Shown here: piece by piece, positions 61,008-64,000 of the stretch | Layout of the letters: each line of letters begins with the position of its first letter | How positions within the stretch are numbered: position 1 is the first letter of the stretch | NCBI RefSeq assembly: GCF_001517425.1 | Contig: NZ_FBWL01000171.1 | Coordinates: forward strand, 248,001 to 312,000 | From: Clostridium sp. C105KSO13 | GTDB lineage: Bacteria > Bacillota > Clostridia > Lachnospirales > Lachnospiraceae | Direction of reading: 5' to 3' | Length of the DNA: 64,000 bases | The notes under the pieces: model-generated | What the model was told of the DNA's origin: nothing | The model's database searches: none | What the model saw: only the letters and a program-made list of their open reading frames with translations | Made by a program: the position numbers and the translations under genes

Positions 61008-62969
61008 ATGTCACATATTCAGGTGCTGGATCAGATTACAATTGATAAAATTGCCGCCGGGGAAGTGATTGAGCGACCGGCTTCTATTGTAAAGGAGCTG
61101 GCAGAAAATGCCATGGATGCAGGTGCTTCTGCGGTAACAGTTGAAATTCAGGAGGGCGGAATCTCTTTTATCCGGGTTACGGACAATGGCAGTGGTATTT
61201 CACGGGAGGATGTCCCCAATGCTTTCTTAAGACATTCTACCAGCAAAATTCGCAGTGTAGAAGATCTTTCCCACATTTCTTCCCTGGGGTTTCGAGGGGA
61301 GGCACTTTCCAGTATTGCCGCAGTCACAAAGGTTGAGCTGGTTACAAAAACAAGAGAAGAACCCTTTGGAACCAGGTATATTATAGAAGGCGGAAAAGAA
61401 CAGTCACTGGAGGACATCGGAGCTCCTGATGGAACCACTTTCCTGATCCGACAGCTGTTCTATAATGTTCCCGCTAGAAGAAAATTTTTAAAAACCCCCA
61501 TGACAGAAGCCGGACATATACAGGATTTACTGATGCGGCTTGCACTTTCTCATCCTGAGGTCTCGTTTCAGTTAATCAATAACGGACAGGAGAAATTAAG
61601 GACATCAGGAAACGGCAGATTAAAAGATGTAATTTATAGTATCTACGGGAGGGAAGCGGCCTCTAATCTGATTGATATGGATTACGAGAAGGAGGGTGCC
61701 AGAATTACAGGATATCTCGGACGCCCGTCCGTCAGCAGAGGAAACCGTAATTTTGAGAACTTTTTTGTAAACGGAAGATATGTAAAAAGCGCCATGATTT
61801 CCAGGGCCGTTGAGGATGCCTACAGAGATTTTATGATGCAGCACAAATTTCCGTTCCTTGTATTACATTTCTACATAAATGGAGAAGATATAGATATAAA
61901 TGTCCATCCCACTAAGATGGAACTTCGTTTTCAGAAACAGCAGCAAGTCTATAATCTCGTATATGAAGGCGTACACAGAACCCTTCTGGAGCCGGAACTT
62001 ATCCCGGTTGTGAAGGCACCAGATTCTCCAAAATTAAAGGTGGAAAGTGCGGCCAGCCCATTTCTCCTGAAACCCAGGTCAGAAATGCCGGAGCATACTG
62101 TACCGCCGGAAAGTATAAAAACTAAAGAGAATAAAACAGAGGAGGTAAAGGATGAGGAGTATTTCCTCAGAAAAATGAAAGAGAGGGTTCTGTCTTATCA
62201 CAATCATACCTCAACTCCTGAGGTATCTGATATAGAAAATGTAAAGCAGGCGAATTCCCGGGAGAATACAGAAGAATATACGATACGTGAAACGGGAAAC
62301 TATCACGCACAAGAAACAGCTGCCACGGACGCCGGGGAAGTCAGACAGATGGATCTATTTGAAGAAAATCTTCTGAAAAGGGATGTGAAGGCAGAATACA
62401 GGTTGATTGGGCAGGTGTTCGGCACATACTGGCTGGTGGAATTCCAGAACAATCTTTACATTATCGATCAGCATGCTGCCCATGAACGAGTTTTGTATGA
62501 AAGAACTCTAAAAGGGATGAAAGACAGAGATTTTACTTCCCAGTATCTGAGTCCGCCTATTATACTTACATTATCCATGCAGGAGGAAGAAATACTGAAG
62601 GAAAATATGGAGAGGTTTGTGAGAATCGGATTTGAGATTGAACCCTTTGGCGGTGATGGCTACGCAGTCAGGGCAGTTCCGGACAATCTGTTTAGCATTG
62701 CAAAAAAAGAACTGCTGCTAGAGATGCTTGATGGCCTGGCCGACGGACTAAGTACCTCCATGACACCGGAGCTGATAGACGAAAAAGTGGCTTCAATGTC
62801 CTGCAAGGCTGCCGTCAAGGGAAACAGCCGGTTGTCTGCCGGGGAAGTGGATACATTGATCGGGGAATTGCTTTTGCTGGAGAATCCATATCATTGTCCC
62901 CATGGCAGACCAACGATCATAGCCATGACAAAACGTGAACTGGAAAAAAAGTTTAAGAGGATTGTATAA
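61008..62969 (+). CDS. mutL: DNA mismatch repair protein MutL (endonuclease type)
   Basis: MutL couples mismatch recognition to strand incision. The GHKL ATPase domain shows KELAENAMDAGA, RVTDNGSGI and LGFRGEALSSIAAV. A variable linker (about 330-455) follows. The C-terminal domain contains DQHAAHERVLYE, the endonuclease metal site found in bacteria without MutH, with CKAAVKG and CPHGRPT as further ligands. Length 653. GGAGGGG overlaps the mutS stop region. miaA begins at the base after the mutL stop. Confidence 0.97.
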   Translation: MSHIQVLDQITIDKIAAGEVIERPASIVKELAENAMDAGASAVTVEIQEGGISFIRVTDNGSGISREDVPNAFLRHSTSKIRSVEDLSHISSLGFRGEALSSIAAVTKVELVTKTREEPFGTRYIIEGGKEQSLEDIGAPDGTTFLIRQLFYNVPARRKFLKTPMTEAGHIQDLLMRLALSHPEVSFQLINNGQEKLRTSGNGRLKDVIYSIYGREAASNLIDMDYEKEGARITGYLGRPSVSRGNRNFENFFVNGRYVKSAMISRAVEDAYRDFMMQHKFPFLVLHFYINGEDIDINVHPTKMELRFQKQQQVYNLVYEGVHRTLLEPELIPVVKAPDSPKLKVESAASPFLLKPRSEMPEHTVPPESIKTKENKTEEVKDEEYFLRKMKERVLSYHNHTSTPEVSDIENVKQANSRENTEEYTIRETGNYHAQETAATDAGEVRQMDLFEENLLKRDVKAEYRLIGQVFGTYWLVEFQNNLYIIDQHAAHERVLYERTLKGMKDRDFTSQYLSPPIILTLSMQEEEILKENMERFVRIGFEIEPFGGDGYAVRAVPDNLFSIAKKELLLEMLDGLADGLSTSMTPELIDEKVASMSCKAAVKGNSRLSAGEVDTLIGELLLLENPYHCPHGRPTIIAMTKRELEKKFKRIV

Positions 62970-63914
62970 ATGAAAAAACCATTGATTATTCTTGCGGGAC
63001 CCACCGCTGTCGGAAAGACAAAGCTGTCAATCAGTCTTGCAAAAACAGTGGGGGGCGAGATTATTTCGGCAGATTCCATGCAGGTATACAGGCATATGGA
63101 TATTGGTTCCGCAAAAATCCAACCTGAGGAGATGGAAGGGATTGTACATCATCTGGTAGATGTGCTGGAACCGGATGAAGAATTTCATGTAGTGCGTTTT
63201 CAGCAGATGGCAAAAGCAGCTGTGGAAGAGATTTATGAAAGAGGAAGAATACCCATTCTAGTGGGCGGCACCGGGTTTTATATTCAGGCTCTTCTGTATG
63301 ATATTGACTTTACAAAAAATGAAAGCGATCCAAAATACCGCAGATACCTGGAGGAACTTGTGCAGAAAAAAGGACCCGGATATCTTCATGAAATGTTGAA
63401 AAAAACGGATGCCAAATCCGCAGAATCCATTCATCCCCACAATAGTAAACGAGTGATACGTGCACTGGAATTTTATAATCAGACAGGAAAAAAGATATCA
63501 GAGCACAACCGGGTGGAACGGCAAAAGCAATCCCCTTACCATTTTGCCTATTTTGTGCTCTATGATGAGAGAAAAAGGCTATACGAAAGAATTGACAGCC
63601 GTGTAGACCAGATGCTAAAAGAAGGACTCGTTAAGGAGGTGCAGGCCTTAAAAGATAGAGGCTGCATCAGGGATATGGTTTCCATGCAGGGGCTCGGATA
63701 CAAGGAAATTCTTGCTTATTTAGACGGGGAGACAAGCTTTGAAGAGGCAGTCTACAGGATTAAGCGGGATACCCGTCATTTTGCCAAACGTCAGCTTACT
63801 TGGTTTAAGAGGGAAAAAGATGTTATATGGATGAATAAAGGTGATTTTGAGAATGAAGAACACAGCCTTCTTGGAAAAATGCAGGAAGAACTGATAAAAC
63901 GAAATATATGTTAA
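62970..63914 (+). CDS. miaA: tRNA dimethylallyltransferase
   Basis: MiaA transfers the dimethylallyl group to A37 of tRNAs reading UNN codons. The P-loop is ILAGPTAVGKTKLS, and SADSMQVYRHMDIGSAK, VGGTGFYIQALLYD and MVSMQGLGYKEIL are standard; 314 residues. It begins immediately after the mutL stop with no gap, so translation is coupled. mutL-miaA adjacency is widespread in bacteria. The product is the substrate of MiaB encoded at 56292. Confidence 0.96.
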   Translation: MKKPLIILAGPTAVGKTKLSISLAKTVGGEIISADSMQVYRHMDIGSAKIQPEEMEGIVHHLVDVLEPDEEFHVVRFQQMAKAAVEEIYERGRIPILVGGTGFYIQALLYDIDFTKNESDPKYRRYLEELVQKKGPGYLHEMLKKTDAKSAESIHPHNSKRVIRALEFYNQTGKKISEHNRVERQKQSPYHFAYFVLYDERKRLYERIDSRVDQMLKEGLVKEVQALKDRGCIRDMVSMQGLGYKEILAYLDGETSFEEAVYRIKRDTRHFAKRQLTWFKREKDVIWMNKGDFENEEHSLLGKMQEELIKRNIC

Positions 63915-63930
63915 TTACAAGGAGAAGGGT

Positions 63931-64000
63931 ATGAGTTTTGAAATTAATCAGATTTATGATAAGCTTGGAATTGAGAAAGATGTCTGCCGGTTTGGATGTA
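63931..64000 (+). CDS. start of a further gene, possibly the aluminium-resistance/methionine gamma-lyase family (partial)
   Basis: ATG 63931 has AAGGAGAAGGG upstream and 23 codons (beginning MSFEINQIYDKLGIEKDV) before the window ends. In many Clostridia the gene after miaA encodes a PLP protein of the YnbB family, and this N-terminus looks compatible with it, but too little is present to be sure. Confidence 0.5.
   Translation, partial: MSFEINQIYDKLGIEKDVCRFGC

Noticed and set aside
1-64000. CRISPR array, tRNA/rRNA genes, prophage or insertion sequence
   Set aside because: I saw no regularly spaced repeats, no tRNA-like T-arm motifs in the gaps, and no transposase, integrase or phage structural protein.

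Overview
The window looks like chromosome of a low-to-mid GC, spore-forming anaerobe of the class Clostridia, most likely family Lachnospiraceae. Reasons: Firmicutes-type gene order (dnaG-rpoD-trmK-nif3, alr-mazF, tepA-ftsK, yqfC-yqfD-phoH-ybeY, mutS-mutL-miaA); sporulation genes (yqfC, yqfD, a spoVB-like flippase, a BofC-C-like protein); anaerobic redox genes (Rex, an NfnAB-like transhydrogenase, iron alcohol dehydrogenase, formate-tetrahydrofolate ligase); and a PotC-PotD fusion. The genus cannot be fixed from the sequence. I see no rRNA, tRNA, CRISPR, prophage or insertion sequence. Genes are tightly packed and no gap exceeds about 205 bases.

Layout. 1-1910: 3' end of a large secreted repeat protein. 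2031-9227: information-processing operon (dgt, dnaG, rpoD, trmK, nif3-like, TGS-domain nucleoside kinase). 9228-14097, minus strand: aroC followed by a polyamine ABC transporter potA-potB-potCD. 14274-17724: L,D-transpeptidase, a structured intergenic repeat, tgt and yajC. 17909-24684: leuB-ilvD-ilvB-serC-serA. 24866-28176: a citrate synthase of the Re type (inferred), a GntR/FCD regulator and isocitrate dehydrogenase, behind a promoter that lies in a 34-bp palindrome. 28268-30214, minus strand: an ABC-F ATPase. 30389-35958: rex, nnr, alr, mazF without mazE, yebC and a CFI-box protein. 36101-43115: tepA, ftsK, fhs, folD and a zinc-ribbon/TPR/chitobiase-like membrane protein. 43317-49845: iron alcohol dehydrogenase, nfnA-nfnB, rlmH, a lactate/malate dehydrogenase with a malate-type specificity residue, and malic enzyme. 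49997-58261: yqfC-yqfD-phoH-ybeY, spoVB-like, BofC-C-like, DUF896, 5-formyl-THF cyclo-ligase, DUF4250, miaB and a small membrane protein. 58346-64000: mutS, mutL, miaA and the first codons of a further gene.

How the genes fit together. Citrate synthase plus NADP-isocitrate dehydrogenase form the oxidative arm toward 2-oxoglutarate and glutamate. fhs, folD and the cyclo-ligase belong to one-carbon folate metabolism. rex, the alcohol dehydrogenase, the Nfn pair, the LDH/MDH-family enzyme and malic enzyme concern NAD(P)H balance, and two of these promoters carry candidate Rex operators. miaA and miaB catalyse successive steps of ms2i6A37 tRNA modification.

Most of the content is conserved housekeeping. 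I found no convincing new multi-gene system. The most interesting items are regulatory: the palindromic GntR-type operator before the citrate synthase, a Rex-type palindrome inside the alcohol dehydrogenase promoter, ribosome-binding sites held in hairpins before ilvD and before the membrane protein at 57845, and the four-hairpin repeat element before tgt. Protein-level items are the PotCD fusion, the solitary MazF, and the Arg-102-type LDH/MDH next to malic enzyme.
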